The notes beneath the pieces are model-generated. The model was not told the DNA's origin. It saw only the letters and a program-made list of their open reading frames with translations, and did not search any database. A DNA stretch of 64,000 nucleotides, taken from the NCBI GenBank assembly GCA_963575745.1, contig CAUYUJ010015027.1, positions 734,393 through 798,392 on the forward strand, read 5' to 3'. Positions 40,741 to 52,255 of the stretch are shown piece by piece. Position numbers and translations under genes: made by a program. Each line of letters starts with the position of its first letter. Position 1 is the first letter of the stretch. Origin of the DNA: Prorocentrum cordatum. Taxonomy: Eukaryota; Sar; Dinophyceae; Prorocentrales; Prorocentraceae.

Positions 40741-41755
40741 GCGGATCGAAGACGCCTACGGCGAATCACCGCCGCCCCCTGCCTTTTTGGAAACGCCGAT
40801 GTGGCCGAAAGTTGGACTAGAGCTTGGCCAAGCTATCGGACCATGAGTTCCCCGAGTCGGTTTGGAAAGCTTTCGGGGAACACATGGGAGAGAATGATTA
40901 TGAACAGGAAGAGGAAGAGGAAGAAATAGAGTAGGAGGATGAGGGTTGTTAGGAGTCTCTTGGGGCACCCTTGGGGTCTGTTGGGGGCTTCTTGGGGGCC
41001 TCTTCGAGGCCTCTTGGAGGCATCTTGGGGGCCTCCTTGGGCCTCTTGGGGGCCTTTGGGGGCTTCCTGGGGGTCTCTTTGGCCGTCTTAGGGCGTTCCT
41101 GGTCCGTCTGACGCCGTCTGGAGCCGTCTTGGGGGCCTCTCTGGGCCGTCTTGGGGCCCTCTTGGGGCGCTTCAGGGCCGTCTTGGAGGCCATGTTGGGC
41201 GTCTTGGAGGCCTCTTGGGCCGTCTTGGGGCGCTCTTGGGGCCGTCTTGGGGGGCCCTTGGGCCGTCATAGGGCCTTCTTGGAGGCCTCTTGGGCGATCT
41301 TGGGGGCCTCTTGGGCCGTCGGAAGGCCGAAAAGAAGAAAACGCAAAAAACCTTCAAAAACCTAAGGAAAACCAATGATTTTGGCCTCTTCGGGCTCTCC
41401 TGGAGAACGTCTTGGAGGCCTCTTGGGCCATCTTGGAGGCATCTTGGGGCCATCTTGGCCGTCTTGGAGGGCATCTTGGGCCGTCTTGGAGGCATCTTGG
41501 AGCCATCTTACCCGTCTTGGAGGCCATCTTGGCCGTCTGGGAGGCATCTTGGAGGCCATCTTGGGCCATCTTGGCCGTCTTGGAGGCCATCTTGGGCCAA
41601 GTTGGGGCAACAAAGGCATTGACAGACGGATTTTGGGAAAATTACGGGTGGCCGGCGGGACGGGCCGAAGCCCACTGGGGAGTTCTTTTAGAAAAAGAAC
41701 CAAAACCAAAACCTGAATCGTCCAGCACGCCGTGCACCCCTGTGGCAAGACCACA
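40741..41755. repeat. 1,015-bp macro-repeat unit 2 (tandem duplicate)
   Basis: Offset exactly 1,015 bp from unit 1. The only differences I found are single-base changes near 41,346 and a few in the tail (GAATCGTCC for GAAACATCC, and the terminal hairpin). The unit junction at 40,732-40,781 forms a 13-bp inverted repeat, CAGGGGGCGGCGG with CCGCCGCCCCCTG. Confidence 0.92.
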
Positions 41756-42314
41756 GGGGGCGGCGGATCCGAGCGGCCTTCGGCCCATCCCGCCACCGTG
41801 GCTGGGTTGTGGGTCTGAGGCCTCTTGTATACGTGTTGGCGTGTCGTGGGGAGCCACTCGGGGCCTCTTGGAGAGGATTTGGGCGCCTCTTAAGGACCTC
41901 TGGGGGCCTCGTGGGGTATCTTTTGGGCCTCTTGGGCGCGTCTAGGGTGCCTCCTAGGGCCCCTTGGGGCCTCTGGGCGGCCTCTTGGGGCCTCCTGGGG
42001 GCTTTTCGGGGCATCTCGGAGCGTTTCTTGGGCCATGTTGGAGCCCTCTTGGGCAGTCTTGGAGCCCGCTTGGAGTCGTCTTGGGCTGTCTTGAGGCGGT
42101 TGTGTGAGTTTTTTGTCTTGAAGCGTCGGAAAGCTGAAAGTGAGAGAAAACCGAAATCCCGCAACAACTTGTGCACAATCGACGATATTGGCCTCGTGGG
42201 GCTCCCTCGGAAGGCCTCTTGGAACGCTCTCGGGGCCTCTTGGGGCCTCTTGGGGCCGTCTTGGAACCGTCTTCATGCACCTTGGAGCACTCTTGGGCAA
42301 TGCGAATATGGCGT
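41756..42314. repeat. Tail hairpin, 11-bp arrays and punctuation module
   Basis: Tail hairpin with inner stem GGCC-ttc-GGCC (41,776-41,786) and CCCGCCACCGTGGCTGGG, then arrays to 42,300 interrupted by a diverged AT-rich block at 42,122-42,195. Confidence 0.75.
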
Positions 42315-42590
42315 AATTTGCAAAAGGTTTATGGCTTCGGGGACGCGAGAATTGTATAATTTACAAGAATATGTTGCCTCGGGGCTGCAAGGATTGTATA
42401 ATTTGCCATGGCGTGTGGCCTCGGGAACGCGAACGTTGTGTCATTTACATGGGGTCGCGGCTTCGGGAACGCGAACGTGGCGCAAGTTACCCGGGATCGT
42501 GGCCTCGGGGGCGCGAACGCGACGTATTTTACAAAGGATTATGGTTTCGGGGGCGCGAATCTCATGCATTTTTACGTGACCCACACCCGC
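42315..42590. repeat. 42-bp minisatellite (14-codon period)
   Basis: About six units, e.g. GTGGCCTCGGGAACGCGAAC followed by an AT-rich half ending CATTTACATGGGGT. The frame reads a 14-residue VASGTRTLCHLHGV-like repeat. Confidence 0.85.
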
Positions 42591-43640
42591 CCCCAGAAAT
42601 TCAGACAACGCGCACAGGGCGTGGTAATTTGGCTGGTTTCGGGTTCCCCCCCTCGCGCGGACACTAACAGTTTACAGTAGGAAGCAGAAAGCAGGACTGT
42701 AACATTTAAAACTGGAAGCTGGAACTGGCGCAGGGAGCAGCAACCCTCACCCTCGCAGCCGCGTGGCCCCACAAGGGTGCCGGCGGATCCTGCAATCCTT
42801 TTTCGTTTTTTTTTTGTTCTCCTTCTCTTCCTCCTCCTCCCCCCTCCCCCATATGATCTTCGCCTTCCCCTCCCTATCCTCTCCTCCTCGCCCCTCGCTC
42901 CTTCTTCCTCCTTCAAGGATGTGGACGACGAAAAAGGGAGGGGGAGAGGGGGAGGAGGAGGAGGAGGAGGAGGAGGAGGAGGAGGAGGAGGAGGAGGAGG
43001 AGGAGGAGGAGGAGGAGGAGGATGCGAAGGGGGAGGAGGGGGAGCAGCGGCGCCCCCCGCACTCTTCCCTCCACCTCCTCGTCCCTCCTGCCTCACCCCG
43101 GGAGGCTCGGAACGGCAGAGGTCGGGAGCCGCGCGCGCACGCCGCCAGCGCGGCTGGGAAAACACCCGGAGAGGCCCCCAAAGCCCCCAGAGCGCAAAAA
43201 GAAAGCACGACCCCACAATTCTTGTACAATTGGCACGAAGTTCAAGAGAAACCACAGCTCTAGACGGGCACTCGAAGAACAAAACATGGCATGAACATAA
43301 TTTCCCGGCGCTCCGAGAGATCATGTTGATGCCTTTCTTGGTTTCTTCATGTTCTTCGCGCTGCGGCTCTCCACCTCGGGATGCTCCTCGCTTCGGGCAC
43401 TCTCGTGGGGCCCCGGGCCTCGGGCGAAGGGGCTCGTGTTCTTGCGCCCTGTTCCCGTTGTCACGCCTCGATTGTATTTTTCGTGGCGAAGGAGCTCGAC
43501 CCGACCTCGGACAGAGGCCCAGGAGGGAAAAGTGATACAGACGCAAATCATCACAGGAGCATGGGATAATATGAGAAGTTGAGGGGAAGACGAAAATCCG
43601 TCAAATGTTGAACATTCTATGAATCCTGTGGTCCGTGCCT
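42591..43640. other. No gene recognised; AGG tract at 42,945-43,022
   Basis: TCC-rich 42,825-42,905 and an AGG tract that could pair with it. 43,280-43,330 (GGCATGAACATAATTTCCCG) resembles the outer end of family A but lacks the rest. Confidence 0.4.
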
Positions 43641-44709
43641 ATTTATTTGTGTCCCCCTGGGCCCCTTGAAAAGTGCCCTGATTGCAGCCCCCGCCACCCT
43701 TGCCAGCGCCCTTGGGCTCCGCCTCTTTCCCCCCTCTGCCCCGACGGGCAGCGGCGAGGCGGAGCGGCGTCCGCACGAGCAGGGCGACGCCGCTCCGATC
43801 CTCGGGACGGGCGCCTCGGGAGGGCTCGGCCACGATCGACGATGATGATCAACGAGCGACGACGACGACGACGACGATCGACGATCGACGACGACGACGA
43901 CGACGACGACGGCGACGCCTGGGGGATCGATCTCCGGCGACTCCGGCACGCGGTAAACATGGGTACGTATAGATTATTGGGCCCCCTGGGGCCAAACTAC
44001 ATCCACATCCACCGCAAGTTAGGGTCCCAAGACGTCGGCTCCCCAGGCGGCCTCTACACACCACCACCGTGCCTGGCCAGGGCCGTCCTGGGCCCAGGAT
44101 GTTGCATGAGTCCTCCTGGCCTCGGCCAGTAGGGCGTACTTTCTTTGTCACAGCGGCGAGAGTCCTCACCGCGCTCGGGGGCAGCCGTGGGATACCACGT
44201 GGCCGAATTGGGCACAGCAGGCGAAGGGGGAGAAGAAGCGCGCGGAACGAGAGAGGAGCACGTTCAGGGCGTGCAGTTCTGGAACGTCTGTGCCAGAGCA
44301 CGTGCACAGGGAAGATGCGGAGGTCTCCGAAGGAGCGGAACTCGATGCCAGGGCGTGTGCACCATGCCAGTGCCCAGGATGGCCCTGGCCGGGCACGCGT
44401 TGGTGGCGCATAGCAGCCCTCTGCCTACCGAGGGCCGCGCGCGCGCCGCTGGCGAAGGCGGTGCCGCTCGTCCCCTCCCCGACCGCGTCGACGTGCAGCA
44501 GCCAGGTCGCGGCGGGCTGCGACGTCCCCGGCGTGGGCCACGCGGCGCCGCCGTCGCGGCCGCCGCCTCCGAACGCCGCTGCTACCAGCTGCCGCCGGTA
44601 GCCTCGAGGGGGACGTCGCCGTCGTCGCCGCCGCGGCCGCCGCCTCCGGCCACCGCCCGCCTCGAGGAGGACGTCGCCGTCGTCGCCGCCGAAGTTGCCG
44701 TGGTCGTGG
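43641..44709. other. No gene recognised; (GAC)n at 43,855-43,915
   Basis: GC-rich sequence. Trinucleotide GAC/CGA runs drive the open frames. 44,600-44,700 has repeated GACGTCGCCGTCGTCGCCGC units. Confidence 0.35.
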
Positions 44710-44767
44710 CCGCCGTCGTCGTTGGTAAGGTTTGCCTCGAAGCAGGCCTTACCAACGACGACGGCGG
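44710..44767. repeat. Perfect 21-bp inverted repeat (hairpin)
   Basis: Arms 44,710-44,730 (contains CGTCGTTGGTAAGG) and 44,747-44,767 are exact reverse complements, separated by a 16-nt loop. The left arm contains a strong splice-donor-like G|GTAAG. Confidence 0.9.
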
Positions 44768-45377
44768 ATCTGCCCTGGAAGTCCCCAGGATCCGCACTGG
44801 ATCTTACCTTCCAGAGCGGGTCCCTGGCCCCTGGGGGCAGAGCAGGAGCCAAAATCACGTCCAAGAGCTTGCCAGGACCATGCAGGAGCCTCCCCCTCCT
44901 CGGGGCTCCAGGCCAGAACTTGGCTAGCAGTCGCGACCGTCGTCCCTGGAATTTTGTACGAGCTTCTTGGGCAGTGATGGGACGGCCTACGGGGCCTGCT
45001 GGGCCGTCCTGGAGCGTCGGAAGCTTGAGCAGATAATAGCCCCAGAAACAAGGACAAATTTAAGGAAAGCCATCGAATGTTGCCTCTCGGGGCCCCCTTG
45101 GGAAGGCTCTTGCGGCGTCTCGAAGGCGTCTTGGGGCGTCTTGGAGCCATCGCAAGCGTCTTTGGCCAATCGTTCCGCGATTCGGGACCGTCTTGGCAGA
45201 TTTGAAAGCTCTGGAGTCTCCAGGGGTGCGCTGGCGAGCCCCGAGACCCACCCCCCGCCCCCCTTTAAACCAGATTTTGAACCCTGGGGGAGGGGGAAAG
45301 GGGGAAGGGGCCAGCCAATAATCTCACACGCCTTCTCACCTCTGGAAAGCGGGGGTCGGCGGATCTTCGAGTGGACA
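44768..45377. repeat. Non-coding stretch with a short 11-bp array
   Basis: 45,015-45,090 resembles the AT-rich punctuation block; 45,090-45,240 is a diverged CGTCTTGGGG array. No gene. Confidence 0.45.
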
Positions 45378-45530
45378 TATGAAGAGGGAACTTAGAGGGA
45401 GGGTTTATTGCAACATCGTTGATGCGCCTTGGGTTTACACTGGTCCTCCTCCTCTCCTCTTCCTCCTCCTCCTCCTCCTCCTCCTCCTCCTCCTCCTCCT
45501 CCTCCTCCTCCTCCTCCTCCTCCTCTCAAG
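45378..45530 (+). repeat. TCC-associated end module, copy 2, with (TCC)n tract
   Basis: TATGAAGAGGGAAC, then TTGCAACATCGTTGATGCGC, GGGTTTACACTGGTCC, then TCC from about 45,440 to 45,525. It is nearly the same as 56,330-56,400. The LINE coding region begins about 75 bp past the tract. Confidence 0.8.
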
Positions 45531-45600
45531 CCCTTTCGGCCCTGGCCCCCTTTTTTCCAGGGTTGCCCCAGTACCTTCACGAGGTGCTTGAGGAACTTCC

Positions 45601-46818
45601 GTGCCCCTGCCCAAGAGCAGGGTTTACGGTCGACCAACTCTGGGGCTCAGAACGATGACCCATCATGGCCGCTCCCCTGTCGCCGTCGGCGCTCCCTGGC
45701 GCCAGTCGTCGCGGCCCAACGGCCCGCGGCCGTGGACGCGCTGCCGAGGCTGCAACACCTGCGAGTACAACGACCGCCTGGACCCCTACAAGCCCGTCTG
45801 CCCGCGCTGCAACAGGCCTGTACGTCTCCACCGCGGCCGCTCCAGGAGCCCGAGCGTGCACTTCGGCGACGCCGAGACCACCGACCCGAACGGCAACGTC
45901 ACCACCCAGCCTGCCAACGCTGGCGGCCGCCCGCGCTCTGCTCAGCGCGGCTCTCTCGCCGACCACCTGAAGCAGGCCCTGGCCATCGCCGACGACCCCG
46001 CGTTGCAGGCCGTCCTCCAGGCCCATGTGCAGCGCCTCGACGCCGCCGAGGACATGCCACCACGGGTCACAGCGCCTGGCGCGTCGCCACGAATCATCAC
46101 CAGCAGGTCGTGAGCAACGTCGTCAGGCTCCGCAAGGCGTTGTCCGCGGCCGAGGGGAAGGAGCAGCTTGCAGCCCGCGAAGTTGCCCGCACCGAGCTCA
46201 CCAAGCGGAGAGCGGCGGAGGCCCTCGCTCGCGCTGAAGGGGTCGGCGGCGGCGAACCGACCTCCAACACCACGGGCGCTCCCGACTCGGACAAGCCTTT
46301 CACCGTCCACTGGGGCCCTGACCTGTTCCGCCAGATCGACGAGCTCGATTTCACACCGTCCGAACAGCAGGAACTCAACACAGTCCGCGCAGGACTCGAG
46401 GAGCTCCAGAAGCAGTTCGCCACCAAGGGCCCCGAGATCACCGCCCTCATCCAGAGGGCTCGCCACATCCGCGAGATGCAGGAAGCCAGGTACCAGAAGA
46501 AGCGCAAGGGCGAGGACGGCACCGCCAGCGCACCTGCCCCCCCAGCGCAGGGAGCTGCTGCCGGCGCCCCCCCCGCAGGCCCCAGGCGCCACGGCCGCCG
46601 CTGCAGCCGAGGGCGCGGATGCCACGGCCAACGACAGCGCCGCCGATGACGCGGCTGCCGAGGAGGAAGCCATCAAGGCGGAGGCTGCCAGGCTCTCAGC
46701 CGCGCGCTTCGCAGCCGAAGCCGCCGCCGAGCACGCCGCTGCCGCCAAGACCGACACCGTCGAGGACCGCAAAGGCAAGGGTAAGGTTAAGGGAACCAAT
46801 CCCAAGGCCTCGTCGTGA
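45601..46818 (+). pseudogene. LINE ORF1-like protein (zinc ribbon, coiled coil), frameshifted
   Basis: Nucleic-acid-binding Gag-like protein expected to package the element RNA. The N-terminal part has a zinc ribbon, CRGCNTCEYND...CPRCNRP (about 45,748-45,822), then RGSLADHLKQALAIADDPAL. The frame shifts near 46,060-46,110 into a helical segment (VVRLRKALSAAEGKEQLAAR, then DLFRQIDELDFTPSEQQ and LEELQKQFATKGPEITALIQ). It shifts back near 46,535-46,575, where C7 and C8 runs occur, into an Ala/Glu-rich tail ending KGKGKVKGTNPKASS at TGA 46,816. The last part is in the same frame as the downstream pol region, so the two may once have been joined. The start codon is uncertain. Confidence 0.7.
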
Positions 46819-48909
46819 CTAGCTTCCGACCCACCAACTACCGACACCAGCGACGAGGTGGTGTCCACTACCCCATCGAGTACATGCACTACACTCTTCT
46901 ATGGGAATGTCACCTGCATGGGTCAGAAGGTCTATGACTGGATAGCTCAATCTGCATGCGACTTCGTTGGCCGAGTCGAGACACACATCTCCGACGACGC
47001 CAGCACCGCCCAATTGAGAAGCCGGTTTCGAGACATCAACAGGAGGCTCTTCGCCAATCCAGCCCCCCCTGCGACGCGTGACCAGACAGTTGGGTGGCCT
47101 GATTACATAGGAGAATCATGCGCCGCGTCTGCTTACGCCAACGAAGGCGGTGAATGGTTTTTGGCCAGAGGCCACCTGAGAGCTCGCCCTCTTCTAGCTG
47201 GAGTCCAAGCCAAGGGGATCAAACTTCTCCCCTCCTCTTGCCTTGATTGGCTCCTCCCTGTGGTCTTCCACTTCAAGGGGTACTCCATCGTTGCGGTCTT
47301 CTTTGACGCGCTGTGTAGCAAAGGCCTGCGAGGGCCGAACCTCCCTAGGTTCAGACGTCTTGGGAGCCTCCTTAGATCCCTCCAGCTGCCCAAGTTTGTT
47401 GTCGGCGACTGGAACACCAGTCCTGAAAGTTTGAAGCGCACAGGACTTTTGGCACAGATCCATGGGGAGACCACGCGCGCCCCCGTCGAATACACGTGCG
47501 ACCCAGGGGGCGGACGTAAGCCATCGCATTTGGATTTTGTTGTTCACAGCGCAGCTGCCCGCCCCTACATGCCCAGTCTTACTGCGGTGCACGAAGTGCC
47601 GTGGAAGCCACGCACAGGATTGCGAATTCATTTCGTTTCCTCGGGAGAACAACTGCTCACCCGAACCCTAGGTCTGCCCCGACGGCCCCCACATGCCGCC
47701 AAGCTCCCTCGAGGCGCCACCCCAGGCCCCAAGGCCAGCCGTGCCCGAGCCGCTCGTTCAGAGCAACGCTGTAAGGTGGAGGCCCAGAGGCAGGCCCTTT
47801 TTGATGTTCTCTACGGTGACCTCAAGGCGGGAAATGACCCCGCTGAGCAGACCACCAGTGCAGGAGAATCCTCGGACGAACCCGAGGAGCTGTATTTCTA
47901 GCATCCTTCCGATGACGAGGAAGATCCGTGGGCACGCGAGAGCATCTTTGCGCCGGCCGAGCCTCAGTGCGCTTCGAACCCCGCCCGCGGCGAGTCAAAA
48001 GCCTGTGCCCCATCATGTCAGATCGCGTCTGCCTCGAGAGAGAATGCCCAGCTTGTTTCATCCGAGCCGTGCTCTGCTCTCTCTGCGCCCGACGCCCCAT
48101 CTGAGGACGCCGCCCCCGTGTTGTCTCATGCTTCCGCTGTTTCTCAATCCGATGCAGTCGTCACAGTCGAACGGTCAGTTCCTGATATCAGATCAGGCTG
48201 TAATTCGGCCCAGCGTGAGACCCCCCCCAGCGAAGATACCGCCCCATGGGAAGCGCCTCCGCGCCAAACTCGAAGCCCCGAATTCGACGTCGATAGGGCC
48301 GCCTGGTGTGCCCACAGAGATCAAAACAGCGTCCTGCCTGCGGGGCGCACCCGCCCTGCCTCTGCGGTCACTGGCTCCGTCGCGTTTCGGTTCAAACCCG
48401 ACACCTCACTTCAGTTGGGCCGAATCTACGGCTCGTGGATCACGACCGTCGAAGCTTCCATACACTCCCATCGCCAGATTCCATTCGAAGGCGCCTCGCG
48501 AGCAGCAGGCCCAGAGCATCGGATAACCGTCGTTCGAGAGTTGCAGTGCCGGCGAACGTCGCCAATCGCGGACACAGCCAGCACTTGGTCGACATCATTG
48601 CGCACCCTACTGCAGGCCATCTACCGACACCGTGCACGCGACAACGGACGCCTCCAACTCCAGCAGCAGCACAGGGCAGTCACCAAGCTCATCGACTCCC
48701 CACCACCCACGGCGCCACACATCATCGGTGACAAGGACGACCTCAGCTGGGACGGCTGGCAGACATTCTGACGACGCACCCCCGATCACGAAGTTGAGCA
48801 CATCGTTGCCCACGCCACCAGAGCTGCACGACGAGCACAGCAACGGGCAATACGACGATCTATCAACACCTTCCGCGACTGGGCTGTTACCGACGACGCC
48901 CTCGGCACG
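46819..48909 (+). pseudogene. LINE AP-like endonuclease and linker, with in-frame stops
   Basis: Endonuclease of the exonuclease-endonuclease-phosphatase fold, which nicks target DNA to start reverse transcription. Visible motifs: YGNVTCMG near the N-terminus, the metal-binding Glu in GRVETHISD (about 46,970), VVGDWNTSP (about 47,398-47,425), SHLDFVVHS (about 47,523-47,549) and the terminal His in GLRIHF (about 47,617-47,634). The frame is interrupted by TAG at 47,899-47,901 and TGA at 48,769-48,771 but stays open between and after them in the same register (HPSDDEEDPWARES; RRTPDHEVEHIVAHATRAAR), so they look like nonsense changes. A Ser/Pro-rich linker (47,900-48,750) joins it to the RT. Confidence 0.8.
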
Positions 48910-51073
48910 TTGCACAGGTCGCTCAGACCCCATCCGCAGCCGCCAGAAGCCAGCACCGACGGACGCAACACCATCATGCACCCCAAGGACCTCATAGACG
49001 GCAAGCTCCACACCTGGCAGAAGCTCTGGGCACCAGATCGCGCACACATACTCAGCTCCAGGACAGCTTCCAACGCATCGTCGAGCGCATCCAGGAGTGC
49101 AGCCTACCCCCCCATCACCAGCGACGACGCCCGCGTAGGCCTCGAGAAGCTCAAGGCCAACACGGCACTGGGCGCTGACCGACTACGACCTTCCGACCTA
49201 CTCCGACTGCCAGAGCCCGCACTCGCCGAGCCCGCCGAGCTCTACAGCGCCGCCGGGCAGGTCCAGATGTGGCCCCGCCAACTCCTGCACACGCTGGGCG
49301 TCATGAGGGCCAAGAAGGACAACGGCGACAGAATCCTGGGCTTGCTCACCATCATCACTCGCATGTGGTCCATCATACGGGAACCACATGTGCATCAATG
49401 GAACCACGACACGTTCGCTCACTGGGATGCCATCGCCAAGGGCAACTCCGCCTTTCGCGAGGCCTACGAGCGTAGCCTGCACGAGGAGATCACAGCACGG
49501 CTTGGAGTTTCCCAATCCGACGGCCTGCTCGACACTTCGCAGTTCTACGACATCATCCATTGGGCCACCCTCATCGACGAAGCTCTGGACCTCAACTTCC
49601 CACCAGAAGTTCTGGGTCTTGAAGTCCTCCAATGTATGGCCCCACGCTCACTTACTCAGAGCGGAGCCTACGCCGAGGCCGTACTACCAACACGGCCCAT
49701 CGTTCAAGGACATGCGGTCGGGCACACGCTTCGCCAATATCATGACTTTCAAGGCGCTCCAGCGCATCGCCACCGTGCACCTTCATACCCACCACCGCAC
49801 TTGGGTCGACGACCTGTCGCAGCGCATGCAGGCCAGCCGCCAAGCTCTCCGCGAGGGCATGGTCAACGTCCTCACCGACGCCTGCAATGCGCTCCAGGAC
49901 CAAGGCCTCGCTATCGCCAAGAAGAGCGTCACCATGCGCACGCGCGCCCAGGACGCCAGGTACATATCCAGATGCATGAAGCACCGCGGCTTCAACATCC
50001 AGCCCAAACACCACGCCGCCTACCTGGGTGTGGACCTCAGCTGCGGATCGCGACATGCACGCCAGACCACCACACAACGGAGACGACGACACCAGAGCAT
50101 GCACGGCAAGACCATGCGCCTCGCCAGGGTCACGAAGCGATACTACCTCACGGCACGGCTCGCCACACAAGGCGGCATCGCCGCCACATACGGACACCAA
50201 CTACACGGAGCTTTCGGGACCACTATGACGATCTACCGACGACGACTTGGAGACGCCATCGCCCCACCATTACGCGGGCGTTGCTTCACTGCCCTACTCG
50301 GCCTGCGCGCCAGCACCAAGGACCCAGCACGGAAGCTACCACGTGAAGCATTCCAAGCCTGGCTCGCCACATGGGTCCCCCGCCCCCACCTGCATCAAGC
50401 CATCCAGACCACCTGGGCACAAACGGTCGAGCACTTCCAACAGTTACCACCGCAGCATAGGGTTCGGCATGCTCGAGGTCCGCAGCCAACCATCATCCTT
50501 TACCTCATGCAGATGGGCTGGGCACCGACAAGACCGAATCAGTGGCATATTCCCGACACCAACGACTCCTGGGAGTTCGACGCCCACCAGCTCTCAGGCT
50601 ACCCCGACGCCGACATCCCACACCAACTCCCCGATGACATCGACAACACCATCCAACTCCAGCTCTGGCAGCAAGCCAGCAAGCACCACGCTGGCGAGGG
50701 ACTCCAAGAGGGCGCAGACAACAGGTCTTACCGCAAGCTCCTCGCCCACCCCGAAAGAATGCCACAAGGCGTTCGGTTTGCCAACCTCATGCTCACCATC
50801 GCCACTGGGGCCATGTGGATACGCGGACGCATCGCAGCCGAGACGGCCTCACCTGACGTCACCGCTGAATGCCCACGATGTCACAAGAAAGCCGAAGATG
50901 ACCTTCACCGAACCTGGGGGTGCGAGTGCAACAGCAGCGACGACCCAATCATTCAGGCCACCAACAACCTCATCGGTGAAGCCACCACGCAACGACATCT
51001 CCACGAATGTTTCTGGTTAAGAGGTATCATCCCACGGAGCTCTACCGCCATGCCACCACCAGCAGAACGATAA
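48910..51073 (+). pseudogene. LINE reverse transcriptase with C-terminal Cys/His motif, frameshifted
   Basis: RT domain: LEKLKANTALGADRLRPSDL (fingers, about 49,141-49,200), motif A SQFYDIIHWATLIDEALD (about 49,537-49,590), motif B split by a frameshift near 49,710 (PTRPIVQG in one frame, RSGTRFANIMTFKA in the next), motif C RTWVDDLSQ (about 49,796-49,822). Thumb-like segments follow (KSVTMRTRAQDAR, AYLGVDLSCG, KRYYLTARLATQGG). A zinc-knuckle-like CPRCHKKAEDDLHRTWGC sits at about 50,869-50,922, as in many LINE pol C-termini. Ends at TAA 51,071-51,073, after which the same frame continues into RNase H, so this stop is probably also a mutation. Confidence 0.85.
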
Positions 51074-52218
51074 CATTGGACATGCTACAACTTCGAGCAG
51101 TACGACATTGCCTGCCTAGCCGACCTCCCTGGAGATCCAGTGTATGCCTTCGGCGACGCAAGCGGCGGTCAGGATACCAGCAACAGTGTATTGCGACGCG
51201 CCGGCGTCGCCGTCAGTTTTTCCAAGGCCCTGAATAAAAAATGAGATGGACATCGATGCGGCCTACTGGGGAACTCCCTGGACGGCGACAGACCGTGGCA
51301 CGCGGAGAATTGCTTGCCATGGCCACAGCAATCGAGTCCACAGAAAAGGACATTGTGTATTTTACGGACAACCAAGGCTGCTACCTCAATTTCTACAACG
51401 GACATTCCACTGAACCCCACGGGGATGACGGCGATCTATGGCTCCGACTTCAGCGCGCCCTGAAACGACGAGCAGGACATGTCACAGTGTTGTGGATACC
51501 GTCTCACATGGAAGCAGCCGACATTGTGCAGGGCCGACTATCTGCACCCCTCGCCTACGGCAATTTCACCGCCGACGTCCTCGCAGGCATCGCCGCCGAC
51601 GGGGCACGGGTCAGCACCAGTGACCGCCAGCGGCTTGCGCTGGCAGAGCACAAAGCGTGTTTAGTCCGAATGCGATTGTTGAGGACTGCTCTAGAAGCCC
51701 TTGAAGCCGAGAAAGCTGAGTTTGAGTGTTCTGGGGTGCCGAGACCTAGACGGCAAAAGGGGATGGCTGCCTCCAAGCCCCCCGCCCCGAAGCTTTGTGC
51801 GTTTTTTGGGTCCCAACACAGCGTTGACCCCACAGGCTCCATGTGTTGTAGGTGTTTCAGCAGCTCCAGCAAGGCCATTCGGACCTCCTGGTTACAGACT
51901 AGCTGTTTCGAACTCACCAATGTCAATGGCACTTACAAGGAGGCCCCCATGGGTATGCAGGTTCATATCGCGGGGGGGTTCGTTCATTCGAGTCACACTC
52001 TGAGGTTCCACGCTGGGCAGCAACTTTGGTTCTGTTCCCACTGCGGAGCATACGCCCAGAAGCTCCTCGGGAAACTCGGGGACCTCTGCGAGCAACTCAC
52101 TAGTACGGGGAAGGAATACCTCAAGCGGATTTCCGAAGGACTCTGGCCGAAGGTCCTCAGTCGAGCTGAGACGACCACCAGAGTCAACAATACCCTAAAG
52201 ACGGTGGCGGGTATTTAA
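51074..52218 (+). pseudogene. LINE RNase H and C-terminal zinc-ribbon domain
   Basis: RNase H would remove RNA from the cDNA hybrid. Catalytic positions are seen in order: Asp in VYAFGDASGG (51,140-51,169), Glu in VARGELLAMATAI (about 51,300-51,335), Asp in VYFTDNQG (about 51,355-51,378), His in LWIPSHMEAADI (about 51,493-51,528) and Asp in NFTADVLAG (about 51,562-51,588). The first Asp is in a different frame: a shift in the A6 run 51,235-51,240 separates it from the rest. The C-terminal part (51,780-52,218) has CCRCFSSSS, LRFHAGQQLWFCSHCGAYAQ and LGDLCEQLTSTGKEY, a paired-Cys domain that recurs at 36.4-37.0 kb. Ends with TAA at 52,216-52,218. Confidence 0.8.
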
Positions 52219-52255
52219 ATTCACCACATCGCTACGCGAACAGGCAGAGACTCCA

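Noticed and set aside
44145-44927. 260-codon plus-strand frame and overlapping minus-strand frame
   Set aside because: GC-rich with GTCGCC repeats and a perfect hairpin inside. Neither strand shows a family motif.
47693-48526. Separate 277-codon Pro/Arg-rich gene overlapping the LINE linker
   Set aside because: It is an out-of-frame reading of the pol linker, which is itself open in the endonuclease register between two stops.
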